A stretch of DNA of 64,000 nucleotides from Fictibacillus sp. b24 (GTDB lineage Bacteria > Bacillota > Bacilli > Bacillales > Fictibacillaceae), in contig NZ_JAUCES010000005.1 in the NCBI RefSeq assembly GCF_030348825.1, forward strand, positions 1,116,001-1,180,000. Reading direction: 5' to 3'. This document shows, in pieces, positions 36,140 through 45,841 of this stretch. The stretch's first letter is position 1. Every line of letters begins with the position of its first letter. Position numbers and translations under genes: made by a program. Under the pieces are notes generated by a model. It did no database searches. It had not been told where the DNA came from and worked only from the letters and a program-made list of their open reading frames with translations.

Positions 36140-36343
36140 ATGAAATGGACAGATCTATTTAATATCGCACTTTTTGCAGTTCTCTGGGTTGCATTGATTC
36201 ATAAGAAATCCGGAATTAAAGAATGGCTATTAAATATTACGAATGACCAGCTGTTGATCGGGATTATTGTTCCAGTGATCATTTATGCTGCCCTTGTTAT
36301 CACAGGCAGAATCGTAAAGAACAAATATTTAAACGCTGATTGA
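36140..36343 (+). CDS. small two-helix membrane protein
   Basis: 67 aa from ATG 36140 (GTGGGGA ahead). Two hydrophobic segments (LFNIALFAVLWVALI and LLIGIIVPVIIYAALVITG) and a basic C terminus. The frame is open back into repeat copy 2, but that part is not credible as protein. Not recognised; topology suggests a membrane-embedded helper. Terminator follows at once. Confidence 0.6.
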   Translation: MKWTDLFNIALFAVLWVALIHKKSGIKEWLLNITNDQLLIGIIVPVIIYAALVITGRIVKNKYLNAD

Positions 36344-36370
36344 GAGGGAGGATTCCCTCTCTCTTTTTTT
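36342..36370 (+). terminator. terminator of the small membrane protein gene
   Basis: GAGAGGGA / TCCCTCTC stem followed by TCTTTTTTT; the stop codon abuts the 5' arm. Confidence 0.8.
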
Positions 36371-36439
36371 CATGTAAAGGAATAACAAAATCAAATTAAG
36401 TTCAATATGATGTAATAGCGATTTAAAGGGGTGTGACTG

Positions 36440-38578
36440 ATGAGTATAGATAGTATTTCGTTGGTGGCTTATATAGATGATTTTTCAATGATAACAATTG
36501 TAGCGAATAAGCCCTTTTCGATCATCCCTTCACTTTCACTGGTAGATGACAAAGGGACCGCTCAGCCATTAACTATTGATAAGCAAGAACATTATCATGA
36601 ACAGATTATATATAAATGCAAAACATCAACACCATTCGATTTGTTTAAGGAATATTGGATTACCTATAACGACAGAAGAATCCCCTTGATGGTAGGAAGT
36701 ATCGTTAGAACAGAAAAGTTTGATACCCTTTTTTACGATGATAGCGTCCTTGGCGCGACTTTCACACCTGAGTTCACTACGTTTAAGGTGTGGTCACCAG
36801 TTGCTTATGAGATAAGACTCAAGTACAAACCAGCTCATTCAAACTCTTATTTTGAGCAAAAGATGGATCGAAATGAAAAAGGATTGTGGCAAACTACCTT
36901 AGAAGGTAATCATCATTTAACAGAGTATACTTATTTGGCAAAAGTGAATCATGAATGGGTGGAAACGACTGATCCATATTCACGGTCAGTTACAATAAAC
37001 GGTGAAAAATCAGTTGTTGTTCATCTTCCTGAAACAGATCCTGCAGACTGGAATCGGTCTGAAAAAAAGATAAACCTCCGTTCAAAAACAAACAGCGTTA
37101 TTTATGAAGTTCATGTGCGGGATTTTACGATTCATTCTGACAGCGGTATCAAAAATAAAGGCAAGTATTTAGGATTAACTGAATTGCAAACGACAACATC
37201 AAAAGGCTATCCTACGGGATTGGATTATCTTAAGAGTCTAGGTATTAGTCATGTGCAGTTAATGCCTGTCGCTGACTTTGGAAGTGTTGATGAAACGAAT
37301 CCGGAAAAAGAGTATAACTGGGGATATGATCCTGTCCACTTTTTGGCACCTGAAGGATCATACTCTACGAATCCACACGACCCTGTATGCAGAATTACAG
37401 AACTTAAGATGCTGATTCAAAGCCTTCAAAATAATGGATTTTCTGTGATTCTAGATGTGGTTTTTAACCATGTGTATAAACTGGAAGAGTCATCATTTGA
37501 AAAGCTCGTTCCTGGATATTATTTTCGTTATGATGATGGCGGTAAGCCTGTGAACGGAACAGGGGTTGGAAATGACACAGCTTCAGAAAGAAAAATGATG
37601 CGAAAGTTTATACTAGATGCTCTCACTTACTGGATGAACGAATATAAAGTTGATGGATTTCGCTTCGATCTTATGGGAATACACGATGTAGAAACAATGA
37701 ATATAGCTGCGAAAAAGTTAAAATCGTTGAATCCAGGAGTATTTTTGTTAGGAGAAGGCTGGGACTTAAATACTTATTTAGAACCTGAGAAAAAAGCCTC
37801 CCTCTCATCAGCGAAAAAGATGCCTGACTACTCTTTCTTTAATGATGCATTTCGTGATCATGTGAAAGGAAGTATCTTTGTAGAAGGTCACAGAGGTTTT
37901 ATAAATGGAAATCAAGAGGATCGAATTAAACACCAAATGGCACATGTTATGAGAGGGTATGCTGGAAATCACGATAAATTTTTAAACGCTGAACAAAGCA
38001 TTAACTATACAGAATGTCATGATAATCATACATTATACGACCTGCTGGCTATTCGGCATCCACACGAAAGTGAGAGCATCCGAAGAAAACGTCAGCAGCT
38101 TGCGTTAGCTTTCACGATCTTTGCACGCGGTGTCCCTTTTATACATGCCGGGCAAGAGTTTTTCAGAACGAAACACGGAGCAGAAAACAGCTACAATCTT
38201 CCTGATAAGATTAATGCAATCAATTGGAACAGATGTGAGTTATATCATAATGACGTTGCTTACTTTAGACAACTAATTAAAATTAGAAAAGAGCAAGCTG
38301 TTTTTAGTGATAACAGAAGTGAACTCATTGAATGGAAACTTCCAGATGGCGCAATAGGATTTAAATTACAACTTCCTTTGACCGATAAAATAAGTAAGGA
38401 TTCTCATTGGAATAAAGTAGTACTGCTTTTTAATCAAACATTACAGCCAATAAGTATCCCTCTTAATCAAGATAGCTGGAGCGTAGTGATTGAAGATGAA
38501 GTGCACAATGAAAGAGTATTAAGCTCTAATTGCTACACATTACATCCATTGTCTTTTTCGATGTTATATAGTGTATAG
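36440..38578 (+). CDS. amyX: type I pullulanase AmyX
   Basis: 712 aa. N-terminal CBM48-like beta domain (about 90-200: FTPEFTTFKVWSPVAYEI) then GH13 catalytic barrel: YNWGYDP (pullulanase-specific, about 295), DVVFNHVY, GFRFDLMGIHD (nucleophile Asp), GEGWDL (acid Glu), ECHDNHTLYD. No signal peptide, so it debranches alpha-1,6 bonds of glycogen or maltodextrin inside the cell. ATG after AAGGGGTG. No terminator is obvious before ytmP. Confidence 0.95.
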   Translation: MSIDSISLVAYIDDFSMITIVANKPFSIIPSLSLVDDKGTAQPLTIDKQEHYHEQIIYKCKTSTPFDLFKEYWITYNDRRIPLMVGSIVRTEKFDTLFYDDSVLGATFTPEFTTFKVWSPVAYEIRLKYKPAHSNSYFEQKMDRNEKGLWQTTLEGNHHLTEYTYLAKVNHEWVETTDPYSRSVTINGEKSVVVHLPETDPADWNRSEKKINLRSKTNSVIYEVHVRDFTIHSDSGIKNKGKYLGLTELQTTTSKGYPTGLDYLKSLGISHVQLMPVADFGSVDETNPEKEYNWGYDPVHFLAPEGSYSTNPHDPVCRITELKMLIQSLQNNGFSVILDVVFNHVYKLEESSFEKLVPGYYFRYDDGGKPVNGTGVGNDTASERKMMRKFILDALTYWMNEYKVDGFRFDLMGIHDVETMNIAAKKLKSLNPGVFLLGEGWDLNTYLEPEKKASLSSAKKMPDYSFFNDAFRDHVKGSIFVEGHRGFINGNQEDRIKHQMAHVMRGYAGNHDKFLNAEQSINYTECHDNHTLYDLLAIRHPHESESIRRKRQQLALAFTIFARGVPFIHAGQEFFRTKHGAENSYNLPDKINAINWNRCELYHNDVAYFRQLIKIRKEQAVFSDNRSELIEWKLPDGAIGFKLQLPLTDKISKDSHWNKVVLLFNQTLQPISIPLNQDSWSVVIEDEVHNERVLSSNCYTLHPLSFSMLYSV

Positions 38579-38731
38579 GTTTGTAAAGTATGAAGAATCG
38601 AGTGCTTTTCTTGTTTTTTTGTGTTAAAATAATGACTTCGCAGTAATTTATTTAGATACGGAAATGAAATACTTTGTTGAATGAACATTTAATAAAAACG
38701 GATTCTTTAACTAGACAAGAAGGTGAACAAT

Positions 38732-39514
38732 TTGGAACAGATTTTGGGAGAAGATTGGCAGGTTTCCCCTGCTGGTGGAGCAACAGGAGAAGCATATATA
38801 GCTGAATACGGGAACCAAAAACTGTTTTTAAAGCGCAATTCCTCTCCGTTTTTAGCTGTTCTTTCAGCTGAGGGAATCGTCCCTAAACTTTTATGGACGA
38901 AAAGACTTGGTAATGGGGATGTAATCACAGCTCAACAATGGCTGAACGGGCGGGAATTGAAAGCAGCCGATATGAAAAGTGAAAATGTAGCTAAACTTTT
39001 AGCGAAAATTCATCGATCGCAGGAGCTACTAGGTATGATGAATCGACTTGAAAAGAAGAGATTAACACCGGTTGATCTTTTAAATGATATTCAATTACAA
39101 ATGCGCAAAGAAAAAGACTATCTTGAAATCATCAATGATTCGTTTGCCTATCTTATGGAAACCGCATCTGAAGTCGAAGTTGATGATTTAGTCGTGTGTC
39201 ATTGTGATGTAAACCATAATAATTGGCTGCTAAGTGATTCTAACGAACTGTTCCTAATTGATTGGGACGGCGCGATGATAGCTGATCCTGCACTTGATTT
39301 AGGGATGCTGCTGTACAGCTACATCCCTTATGAAAATTGGGAAGAATGGCTTGGCATATATGGCGAGACATTAGATGATCATTTAGAGAGAAGAATGCAT
39401 TGGTATGTTTTGGCACAAACGATAAGCTCTTTTTTCTGGTATAAAGAAAAAGGACAGTCAAAAGAGACTGCCCAATTTGCAGAAAATATTAAAAAACTTG
39501 CAGGTTCGATTTAA
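38732..39514 (+). CDS. ytmP: phosphotransferase (APH/choline-kinase fold) YtmP
   Basis: 260 aa from TTG 38732 (AAGG 8 nt ahead; an in-frame GTG at 38723 overlaps the ribosome binding site). Kinase-like fold: VVCHCDVNHNNWLL catalytic loop and LFLIDWDGAMIADPALDLG metal-binding segment. N-terminal GGATGEAYIAEYG resembles a P-loop-like nucleotide loop. Substrate unknown, conserved beside ytzH and trmB in Bacillus. Confidence 0.9.
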   Translation: MEQILGEDWQVSPAGGATGEAYIAEYGNQKLFLKRNSSPFLAVLSAEGIVPKLLWTKRLGNGDVITAQQWLNGRELKAADMKSENVAKLLAKIHRSQELLGMMNRLEKKRLTPVDLLNDIQLQMRKEKDYLEIINDSFAYLMETASEVEVDDLVVCHCDVNHNNWLLSDSNELFLIDWDGAMIADPALDLGMLLYSYIPYENWEEWLGIYGETLDDHLERRMHWYVLAQTISSFFWYKEKGQSKETAQFAENIKKLAGSI

Positions 39515-39539
39515 AAGCTGACAATATAGAAGTTAATCT

Positions 39540-39565
39540 GACACTATTTCCTAGGGAATAGTGTC
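39540..39565. terminator. terminator between ytmP and ytzH
   Basis: GACACTATTtCC / GGgAATAGTGTC palindrome abutting the ytzH stop codon; it can serve both convergent genes, though T tracts are short. Confidence 0.6.
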
Positions 39566-39850
39566 TTAATATGGGTGATGTGTCTGAATTGTATTAATCC
39601 ATGTCTCTAAGTGTGGGCGATGGCTTGTTATATGTTCTTCCAAATGCTGATGAGTAAAGCCTGTATGACTATATTCGTTAATGTTAGTCAAAATGTTCCT
39701 TACTTCTTCATGGACTTCACCATTCTGCATTAAATGTGCAGCAAGACGTTCTAGCTGTGCACATTCTGATGGTGAACCAGCACAATCGGTGTAATGGTCT
39801 TGAAGAAGATCTCTGATGATATGCAATTGATCATTATGATTTAATGGCAT
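39566..39850 (-). CDS. ytzH: YtzH-like protein
   Basis: 94 aa from ATG 39850 after GAAAGGATG. Begins MPLNHNDQLHIIRDLLQDH and ends THRPHLETWINTIQT-like; helical, His-rich. Matches YtzH of B. subtilis by sequence pattern and by place between ytmP and trmB. Function unknown. Confidence 0.85.
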   Translation of the reverse strand: MPLNHNDQLHIIRDLLQDHYTDCAGSPSECAQLERLAAHLMQNGEVHEEVRNILTNINEYSHTGFTHQHLEEHITSHRPHLETWINTIQTHHPY

Positions 39851-39979
39851 TTTGCTGCACATCCTTTCATTGCATAGCTTATGGATTTCAGAAAAAAATA
39901 TCCTTAAAAGCAAGATGATTTACGGGATAAAAATTAATTCGTAATAAGATTATTTTAGTTAGTAAAGTGGGGAGAAAAT

Positions 39980-40621
39980 ATGCGTCAAAGATTTAAGCCA
40001 TGGGCGAAAGATAAATTGATGGACAATCCAGAGTTTGTTTCCATTGAACCTGAATCCATGAAGGGAAAATGGCATTCCTTTTTCGGTAATGATAACCCGA
40101 TTCATATTGAAGTCGGAACAGGTAAAGGGCAATTTATAAACGGAATGGGGAAGCAGAATCCTTCGATTAACTATTTAGGGATGGAGCTTTATGATAGCAT
40201 TATAATTACTGCTCTCGATCGTATTCTCGAGGATAAAAAGCCGAATGTTAAACTGATTCGAGCAGATGCAACACATTTACTCGATTATTTCGAGCCAGGA
40301 GAAATTGATCGTGTTTATTTAAACTTCTCAGATCCTTGGCCAAAGAAAAAGCACGCTAAAAGAAGACTGACTCATGAAAGTTTCCTTAAACGATACGAAA
40401 CAGTATTAAAGAAACCAGGGGAAATTCATTTTAAGACTGATAACCAAGGTTTATTTGAATACTCGCTTCACAGTATGTCAACGTACGGAATGTTTTTTAA
40501 TGACGTAAGTCTTGATCTCCATAAAAGTCATATGGAAGATAACGTCATGACAGAGTATGAAGAAAAATTCTCTGAAAAAGGGGACCGTATTTACAGAATG
40601 GAAGCACAATTTCGTTCCTAA
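39980..40621 (+). CDS. trmB: tRNA (guanine-N7-)-methyltransferase
   Basis: 213 aa. Methylates G46 of tRNA. SAM-binding [11 protein letters not shown] near 48-57, [11 protein letters not shown], and the TrmB signature [20 protein letters not shown] near 116-135 including the catalytic Asp. ATG after GTGGGGAG. Terminator follows. Confidence 0.96.
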   Translation: MRQRFKPWAKDKLMDNPEFVSIEPESMKGKWHSFFGNDNPIHIEVGTGKGQFINGMGKQNPSINYLGMELYDSIIITALDRILEDKKPNVKLIRADATHLLDYFEPGEIDRVYLNFSDPWPKKKHAKRRLTHESFLKRYETVLKKPGEIHFKTDNQGLFEYSLHSMSTYGMFFNDVSLDLHKSHMEDNVMTEYEEKFSEKGDRIYRMEAQFRS

Positions 40622-40647
40622 AACTCAAGCCTCTGCTTGAGTTTTTT
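40620..40647 (+). terminator. trmB terminator
   Basis: AAAACTCAAGC / GCTTGAGTTTT stem with a 4-nt loop and T6; starts at the stop codon. Confidence 0.85.
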
Positions 40648-40716
40648 CTTTTCTTTTCTTCATTGTTTCTTATGATACACTTGTAGGGAATAAAAAATGT
40701 GAAGGGAGAAGGAGCT

Positions 40717-41559
40717 ATGGATCAGTGGAAAGTCGGAAGTAAAACGCTTACATGGTTAGATGGTGGGGTAACACATATGGATGGCGGGGCTATGTTTGGA
40801 GTCGTTCCTAAACCATTGTGGGAAACAAAATACCCCGTTAACGAAAGAAATCAGATCGAGTTAAGAACGGAACCTATTCTCGTTCAAGGATTTGAAGGGA
40901 AAAACATTTTGATTGAATCAGGTATAGGTGCCGGGAAATTAACAGAAAAACAAAGAAGGAACTATGGAGTCACCGAGGAATCTCAAATTGAAAAAAGTCT
41001 TGAAAAAGAGGGATTAACGACTGCTGATATTGATATCGTACTTATGACTCATATGCATTTTGATCATGCCTGCGGACTTTCTCGATGGAAAGATGACAAG
41101 CTGGTTCCTGTTTTTGAAAACGCTATTATTTACACTTCAGAAACAGAGTGGAACGAACTGCAAAATCCGAATATTAGGTCGCAAAATACATATTGGAAAG
41201 AAAATTGGGAGCCCATTCAAAACCAAGTAAAAACGTTCAAAGAAGAAATTGAAATTTTAAATGGGATTAGGATGGTTCATACAGGTGGGCATAGTGATGG
41301 TCATTCACTTATTGAACTCACGTTAGAAGACGGTGAAAAAGTATATCACATCGGTGATATTATGCCGACACACGCTCATCATAACCCGCTTTGGGTACTT
41401 GCTTATGATGATTATCCGATGACTTCAATCTTTCAAAAACAAAAATGGATACAACCTGATACATGGTATTTTTTTTATCATGACTGTATCTATCGTGCCG
41501 TTAAGTGGGATAAAAACGGTGTGTTGACAGAGAGAGTTCCGCGATCTCCAAAAATGTGA
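40717..41559 (+). CDS. ytnP: metallo-beta-lactamase-fold lactonase YtnP
   Basis: 280 aa from ATG 40717. MBL metal motif [11 protein letters not shown] near 108, further ligands [10 protein letters not shown] near 188 and GDIMPTHAH near 214. YtnP of B. subtilis is a lactonase that degrades acyl-homoserine-lactone-like signals of competitors such as Streptomyces. GGGAG lies 8 nt ahead of the start; an upstream GTG at 40699 overlaps it. Confidence 0.9.
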   Translation: MDQWKVGSKTLTWLDGGVTHMDGGAMFGVVPKPLWETKYPVNERNQIELRTEPILVQGFEGKNILIESGIGAGKLTEKQRRNYGVTEESQIEKSLEKEGLTTADIDIVLMTHMHFDHACGLSRWKDDKLVPVFENAIIYTSETEWNELQNPNIRSQNTYWKENWEPIQNQVKTFKEEIEILNGIRMVHTGGHSDGHSLIELTLEDGEKVYHIGDIMPTHAHHNPLWVLAYDDYPMTSIFQKQKWIQPDTWYFFYHDCIYRAVKWDKNGVLTERVPRSPKM

Positions 41560-41688
41560 AAAAATCGTCACATATTTTCCATTTTCAAGTGAATGTTTGA
41601 AACGACAGGATATGTTAAAATATGAGAGGCATGAATTTATCAATTTTTATTTATATCTTAAGAGGTAAAATGAGAGGGGATTAAAAAT

Positions 41689-42225
41689 ATGAAAAAACAG
41701 TTAGTAGCCATTTTTACCGTTCTAGCACTGTTTTTATCAATGGGGACATTTGTGTCTGCTGAAACTGCCACAGATGAAATGAAAAAGACGATTGAAAAAG
41801 GTATTGAAAGTAAACATAAGGATCTAAAAAAAGGTTCCTTAACTTTATCTGACATTGAGACATATCCGAATGAAGACTCAGAATTAGAAGCTTCTGAAGT
41901 TACAGTAGCAATCGCTAATTATGATACGGTTAGAGATAACATTTTTTATTTTGATCACACAGAAGTTGTTTTTTATGACGCTGACAAGAATGAACTTTTA
42001 GCAGAAGCAGCTGTTGCCAAAGCAAACCCAAAAATTAAAGACTATAAAAAAGCACGTGAATCAGAACTTGGAACACATATGGATTGGATTGTAGTAACAG
42101 CATTGTTGTTCATGTTAATTATTATTCCATTGTTCATTTTGACAGTTTGGGAAAAACGTCAATACCTTACTACCAAATTCAAGATCGATAATAATCTTTA
42201 CAATCAAACAAAATTATATCGATAA
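41689..42225 (+). CDS. secreted-domain single-pass membrane protein, unassigned
   Basis: 178 aa. Signal peptide (MKKQLVAIFTVLALFLSMGTFVSA), an acidic extracellular domain of about 100 residues, a second hydrophobic helix (WIVVTALLFMLIIIPLFILTVW) near 140 and a short basic tail, so type I membrane topology. Not recognised. RBS GAGGGGA. Ends at a terminator shared with ytzB. Confidence 0.7.
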   Translation: MKKQLVAIFTVLALFLSMGTFVSAETATDEMKKTIEKGIESKHKDLKKGSLTLSDIETYPNEDSELEASEVTVAIANYDTVRDNIFYFDHTEVVFYDADKNELLAEAAVAKANPKIKDYKKARESELGTHMDWIVVTALLFMLIIIPLFILTVWEKRQYLTTKFKIDNNLYNQTKLYR

Positions 42226-42228
42226 TCT

Positions 42229-42262
42229 AAAAAGCCCTTAGGATTTCTCCTAAGGGCTTTTT
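42229..42262. terminator. bidirectional terminator before ytzB
   Basis: AAAAAGCCCTTAGGA / TCCTAAGGGCTTTTT perfect 15 bp stem, 4-nt loop, between convergent genes. Confidence 0.9.
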
Positions 42263-42263
42263 A

Positions 42264-42572
42264 TCACTTTTGAGCAAGTTGTAACAGCGTTCCTGTTTCA
42301 GCATCGATTAGAAACTCAAAATGTACGGCTTCACTTCCAGGAATGGAGTGAGAAAAGCCGCCTTTATATACAGAGTACGAAAGACCATGTACGTTTGCAT
42401 CTTCGGGCTTAACGATGATCCAAGCTCCTGTAATGCTATAATGCTCACTTGCTTTTTCTTTCAATAGCTTTAAGGCTTTCTCTGGTGTGATGGATTCTGT
42501 TTGCTTTTTTGTAACCACATACCCTATTGCAGCGCCTGTCAGGCCTGCTAAGATCAGGTTTCTCCAATTCAT
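42264..42572 (-). CDS. ytzB: PepSY-domain small membrane protein YtzB
   Basis: 102 aa from ATG 42572 (AAGGTGGG ahead). One N-terminal TM (ILAGLTGAAIGYVV) with a short glycine-rich helix, then a PepSY/YpeB-like domain (TPEKALKLLKEKASEHYSITGAWIIV). PepSY domains are thought to bind or inhibit peptidases. Named by place and pattern. Confidence 0.75.
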   Translation of the reverse strand: MNWRNLILAGLTGAAIGYVVTKKQTESITPEKALKLLKEKASEHYSITGAWIIVKPEDANVHGLSYSVYKGGFSHSIPGSEAVHFEFLIDAETGTLLQLAQK

Positions 42573-42678
42573 GCGTTTTCCCACCTTATGTAAGTTCATT
42601 TTCATTTTCTACTTTTAGTATAACAAAGAAAAGCCTTCTTTTTCTTGTCTGTTTTTGATAAGATACTCATGATAATGA

Positions 42679-42770
42679 TGGAGGGTTCGAAATTCCCACC
42701 CCTCTTAAAACAAAACTAGGGAGCGTGAAGAATGATTTTTTACACTCTCTGCGTTAGCAGAGTTTTTTTG
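42679..42770 (+). ncRNA. preQ1-I riboswitch and terminator
   Basis: Aptamer at about 42680-42722: GGAGGGTTCGAAATTCCCACC, loop, CCTC, then the A-rich tail and ACTAGGGAG that form the H-type pseudoknot. The terminator CTCTCTGC / GCAGAG with T7 lies at 42744-42769. Free preQ1 should switch off queD-queE-queC. Confidence 0.9.
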
Positions 42771-42802
42771 TTTTCGTGCTCCACTCGAAAGGATGAACAG
42801 GA

Positions 42803-43285
42803 ATGACATATAAAATTCCAACAGATGTTCAAGTACTGGATCGCGATATTAAACGCGAGCAGTTGAAGTATCATAATAAACGTGTTGCTGTGTGCAAAGA
42901 ATTTACGTTTGATGCAGCTCATCATCTGCATTGTTATGAAGGAAAATGCAAAAACCTTCATGGACATACGTACAAGCTTGTTATTACAATGAGCGGTTTT
43001 GTAAATGAAATAGGAATAGCGGTAGATTTTGGAGAGATAAAAGAAATATTCAAAACGGCTATAGACAGCAAGCTCGATCACAGATATTTAAATGAGGTTC
43101 TTCCTCCAATGAATACAACTGCAGAAAATATGGTTGTTTGGATATGGGAACAAATCGATATTGAGTTGCAAATACGAGGCTTATCGAAGCAAGGACACAG
43201 ATTGGAAGAATTAAAATTGTTTGAAACACCTACAAGCTTTGCCATTATGAAAAGAGAGTGGATGGTGGAAAATGAAAACATTTAA
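42803..43285 (+). CDS. queD: 6-carboxytetrahydropterin synthase QueD
   Basis: 160 aa. Zinc-site histidines in FDAAHHLHCYEGKCKNLHGHTYK (His, then HGH) and catalytic Cys in GKCKNLHGH; converts dihydroneopterin triphosphate to 6-carboxytetrahydropterin, first committed step of queuosine synthesis. First gene after the preQ1 leader. Overlaps queE by 14 bp, so translation is coupled. Confidence 0.95.
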   Translation: MTYKIPTDVQVLDRDIKREQLKYHNKRVAVCKEFTFDAAHHLHCYEGKCKNLHGHTYKLVITMSGFVNEIGIAVDFGEIKEIFKTAIDSKLDHRYLNEVLPPMNTTAENMVVWIWEQIDIELQIRGLSKQGHRLEELKLFETPTSFAIMKREWMVENENI

Positions 43286-44000
43286 TCTTCCGTCAAAAGA
43301 TGTATGGAAACATTGGACAGTACCAATGGTTGAAATCTTTGAAACCGTTGAAGGAGAAGGTCTACAGGCAGGATATCCCACTGTTTTTGTTCGCGTTTTT
43401 CATTGTAACTTACGATGCACTTGGTGTGATACTACCTACAGCTATGCTCCTGCCAAGCCTGAGTTTGAAGCGTCTATAGAAGAAATTGTGAGTACAATTA
43501 AGACGTTTCGATCACAGCGTATCTGTTTTACTGGTGGTGAGCCTCTTATCCACCGCGAAAAATCAGCTGCATTGCTCATGGCGATGGCAGATTTGGACCA
43601 CATAGTAGATATTCATATTGAAACAAATGGTGCTATTGATTTACAGCCGTTTGAAAATATGCGTAACTCTCATCCTGATCTGCAAAAAAAGATGAGATTT
43701 GTGATGGATTATAAGCTCCCTGCTTCAGGTGAGATGGATAAAATGAACCTGGAAAACTTTAAAGAGCTCCAAAATCAAGATGAAATAAAATTTGTTGTAG
43801 GGTCAGAGGAAGATTTCGAAATCACAAAGCAGGTGGTCTCTGAACATTACCGAAATGGACAGATTTGTGTAAGTCCTGTTTGGGAAAGCATGCCACCCAG
43901 ACGCCTTGTTGAACTTTTATTAGAAACTCCACTTCCTAATGCGAAGCTAAGTCTTCAGCTTCATAAGGTAATCTGGCATCCAGAGGAGAGAGGGGTTTAG
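43272..44000 (+). CDS. queE: 7-carboxy-7-deazaguanine synthase QueE
   Basis: 242 aa radical SAM enzyme. CX3CX2C in HCNLRCTWCDTTYS near 38-46; FTGGEPLIH near 78. Converts 6-carboxytetrahydropterin to 7-carboxy-7-deazaguanine. The start overlaps queD. queC begins 2 bp after its stop. Confidence 0.96.
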   Translation: MKTFNLPSKDVWKHWTVPMVEIFETVEGEGLQAGYPTVFVRVFHCNLRCTWCDTTYSYAPAKPEFEASIEEIVSTIKTFRSQRICFTGGEPLIHREKSAALLMAMADLDHIVDIHIETNGAIDLQPFENMRNSHPDLQKKMRFVMDYKLPASGEMDKMNLENFKELQNQDEIKFVVGSEEDFEITKQVVSEHYRNGQICVSPVWESMPPRRLVELLLETPLPNAKLSLQLHKVIWHPEERGV

Positions 44001-44002
44001 CG

Positions 44003-44674
44003 ATGAGTAAAAAAGCTGTTATTGTTTTAAGCGGTGGCCTTGATAGCACAACATGTATGGGAATTGCAAAAGCAGAGGGATACGATCTCTACCCGATAAC
44101 GTTTCATTATGGACAGCGCCATAATCGAGAAGTGGAACAAGCGATTGAAGTTGGTAAGTTTTATAATGTGGAAGATCATAGAATTGTAGATCTTACGTTT
44201 TTAAAAGACATTGGAGGAAGTGCTCTTACCGATGAGAAAGTAGATGTTCCAACTGAGGCTGAAGAAGGCATTCCAGTTACCTATGTTCCTGCTAGAAATA
44301 TGATATTCCTTTCACTTGCCAGTGCATATGCTGAAGTAATCGGAGCAACTGCTGTGTACACAGGAGTTTCTGCTGTAGATTTTAGCGGTTATCCGGATTG
44401 CCGGCCTGAATTCATTAAGAGCATGGAAGAAACGATTAACTTAGCAACAAAAGCAGGCGTAACAGGTAAGAACATTTCAGTGGAAACACCACTTATTCAC
44501 TTGTCTAAAAAAGAAACGATTGAAAAAGGTTTGTCTCTCGATGTTCCATATGAACTAACAACATCTTGTTATAATGGAAAAGAGACGGCGTGCGGAAAAT
44601 GTGACAGCTGTGTTCTGCGGTTAAAAGGATTTAAAGAAGCAGGTTCAGTTGATCCGATTCCATACGAAGTCTAG
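44003..44674 (+). CDS. queC: 7-cyano-7-deazaguanine synthase QueC
   Basis: 223 aa. PP-loop ATPase SGGLDSTT near 10-17; C-terminal zinc site CYNGKETACGKCDSC. Makes preQ0 from 7-carboxy-7-deazaguanine, ammonia and ATP. Last of queD-queE-queC. In B. subtilis queF is in the operon; here queF is at 51764. Confidence 0.97.
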   Translation: MSKKAVIVLSGGLDSTTCMGIAKAEGYDLYPITFHYGQRHNREVEQAIEVGKFYNVEDHRIVDLTFLKDIGGSALTDEKVDVPTEAEEGIPVTYVPARNMIFLSLASAYAEVIGATAVYTGVSAVDFSGYPDCRPEFIKSMEETINLATKAGVTGKNISVETPLIHLSKKETIEKGLSLDVPYELTTSCYNGKETACGKCDSCVLRLKGFKEAGSVDPIPYEV

Positions 44675-44693
44675 AACACTCATAAACCTAGAA

Positions 44694-44757
44694 AACCCCT
44701 TCTGATTAGGTGTACAATGAAAATGTATACGTGACCAATTAGAAGGGGTTGTTTTAT
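44694..44757 (+). terminator. terminator of the que operon containing the ytoP ribosome binding site
   Basis: AACCCCTTCT (44694-44703) pairs perfectly with AGAAGGGGTT (44741-44750), extended by G-U and ATT/AAT pairs; GTTTTAT follows, then the ytoP ATG at 44758. The ytoP ribosome binding site (AAGGGG) is inside the 3' arm. Confidence 0.7.
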
Positions 44758-45828
44758 ATGAATGAAGAAACACTGAATTTGTTTAAGACGTTGACAGAAC
44801 TTCCTGGTGCACCAGGTTTTGAGCGGGACATTCGTAAATTTGTTCGTAAGGAAATAGAGCCAGTATCAGATGAAGTCATTCAAGACGGACTGGGCAGTAT
44901 TTTTGGTGTTAAAAAAGGCAGCGGCCCTAAAATCATGGTGGCAGGACACATGGACGAAGTAGGTTTCATGATAACGAAGGTTACAAGAAATGGAATGCTG
45001 AAGTTTCAAGAATTAGGCGGCTGGTGGAGCCAAGTATTATTAGCGCAGCGTGTTAATATCTACACAGATAAGGGAGATGTGATAACAGGAATTATTGGAT
45101 CTACACCTCCACACCTGCTATCCGAAGATCAGCGCAACAGACCGATGGGGATTAAGAATATGTACATAGATATCGGAGCAGATGATGATCAGGATGCCTA
45201 TAGCAAGGGGATAAGACCAGGGCAGCAAATCGTACCGATCTGTCCGTTTACACCTATGGCCAATCCGAAAAAAATCATGGCTAAAGCATGGGACAACCGT
45301 TATGGTGTGGGACTAGCTATTGAACTGCTGAAAGAATTAAAAAATGAGACATTACCAAATGAATTATACAGTGGAGCTACTGTTCAAGAAGAAGTAGGGC
45401 TGCGCGGGTCAAAAACAGCAGCTAACCTCATCCAGCCTGACCTGTTTTTCGCACTTGATGCAAGTCCAGCGAACGACATGATGGGCGATAAAAGCGAATT
45501 TGGCCAGTTGGGTAAAGGGGCACTATTACGAATTTTAGACAGAACAATGGTTACACACAGAGGGATGAGGGAGTATATCCTAGATACAGCTGAAACACAT
45601 AACATACCGTATCAATACTTCATTTCTCAAGGCGGAACGGATGCTGGCAGTGTTCATGTCTCTGGGAATGGTGTACCATCTGCTGTGATCGGTATCTGTT
45701 CTCGTTACATTCACACACATGCTTCTATGATCCATGTTGATGACTATGCTGCTGCAAAAGAACTGCTCGTAAAGCTTGTGAAAACAGCGGATGAATCCAC
45801 ATTGAAAACAATACTAGAAAACAGCTAA
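44758..45828 (+). CDS. ytoP: M42 family aminopeptidase YtoP
   Basis: 356 aa. M42 metal ligands: [11 protein letters not shown] near 61 (His), [10 protein letters not shown] near 176 (Asp), QEEVGLRGS (two Glu) and [11 protein letters not shown]. Intracellular glutamyl/lysyl-type aminopeptidase, usually a tetrahedral dodecamer. ATG 9 nt after AAGGGG. The nucleoside-triphosphatase gene follows 13 bp behind. Confidence 0.93.
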   Translation: MNEETLNLFKTLTELPGAPGFERDIRKFVRKEIEPVSDEVIQDGLGSIFGVKKGSGPKIMVAGHMDEVGFMITKVTRNGMLKFQELGGWWSQVLLAQRVNIYTDKGDVITGIIGSTPPHLLSEDQRNRPMGIKNMYIDIGADDDQDAYSKGIRPGQQIVPICPFTPMANPKKIMAKAWDNRYGVGLAIELLKELKNETLPNELYSGATVQEEVGLRGSKTAANLIQPDLFFALDASPANDMMGDKSEFGQLGKGALLRILDRTMVTHRGMREYILDTAETHNIPYQYFISQGGTDAGSVHVSGNGVPSAVIGICSRYIHTHASMIHVDDYAAAKELLVKLVKTADESTLKTILENS

Positions 45829-45841
45829 GGAAGAGCGGGAT

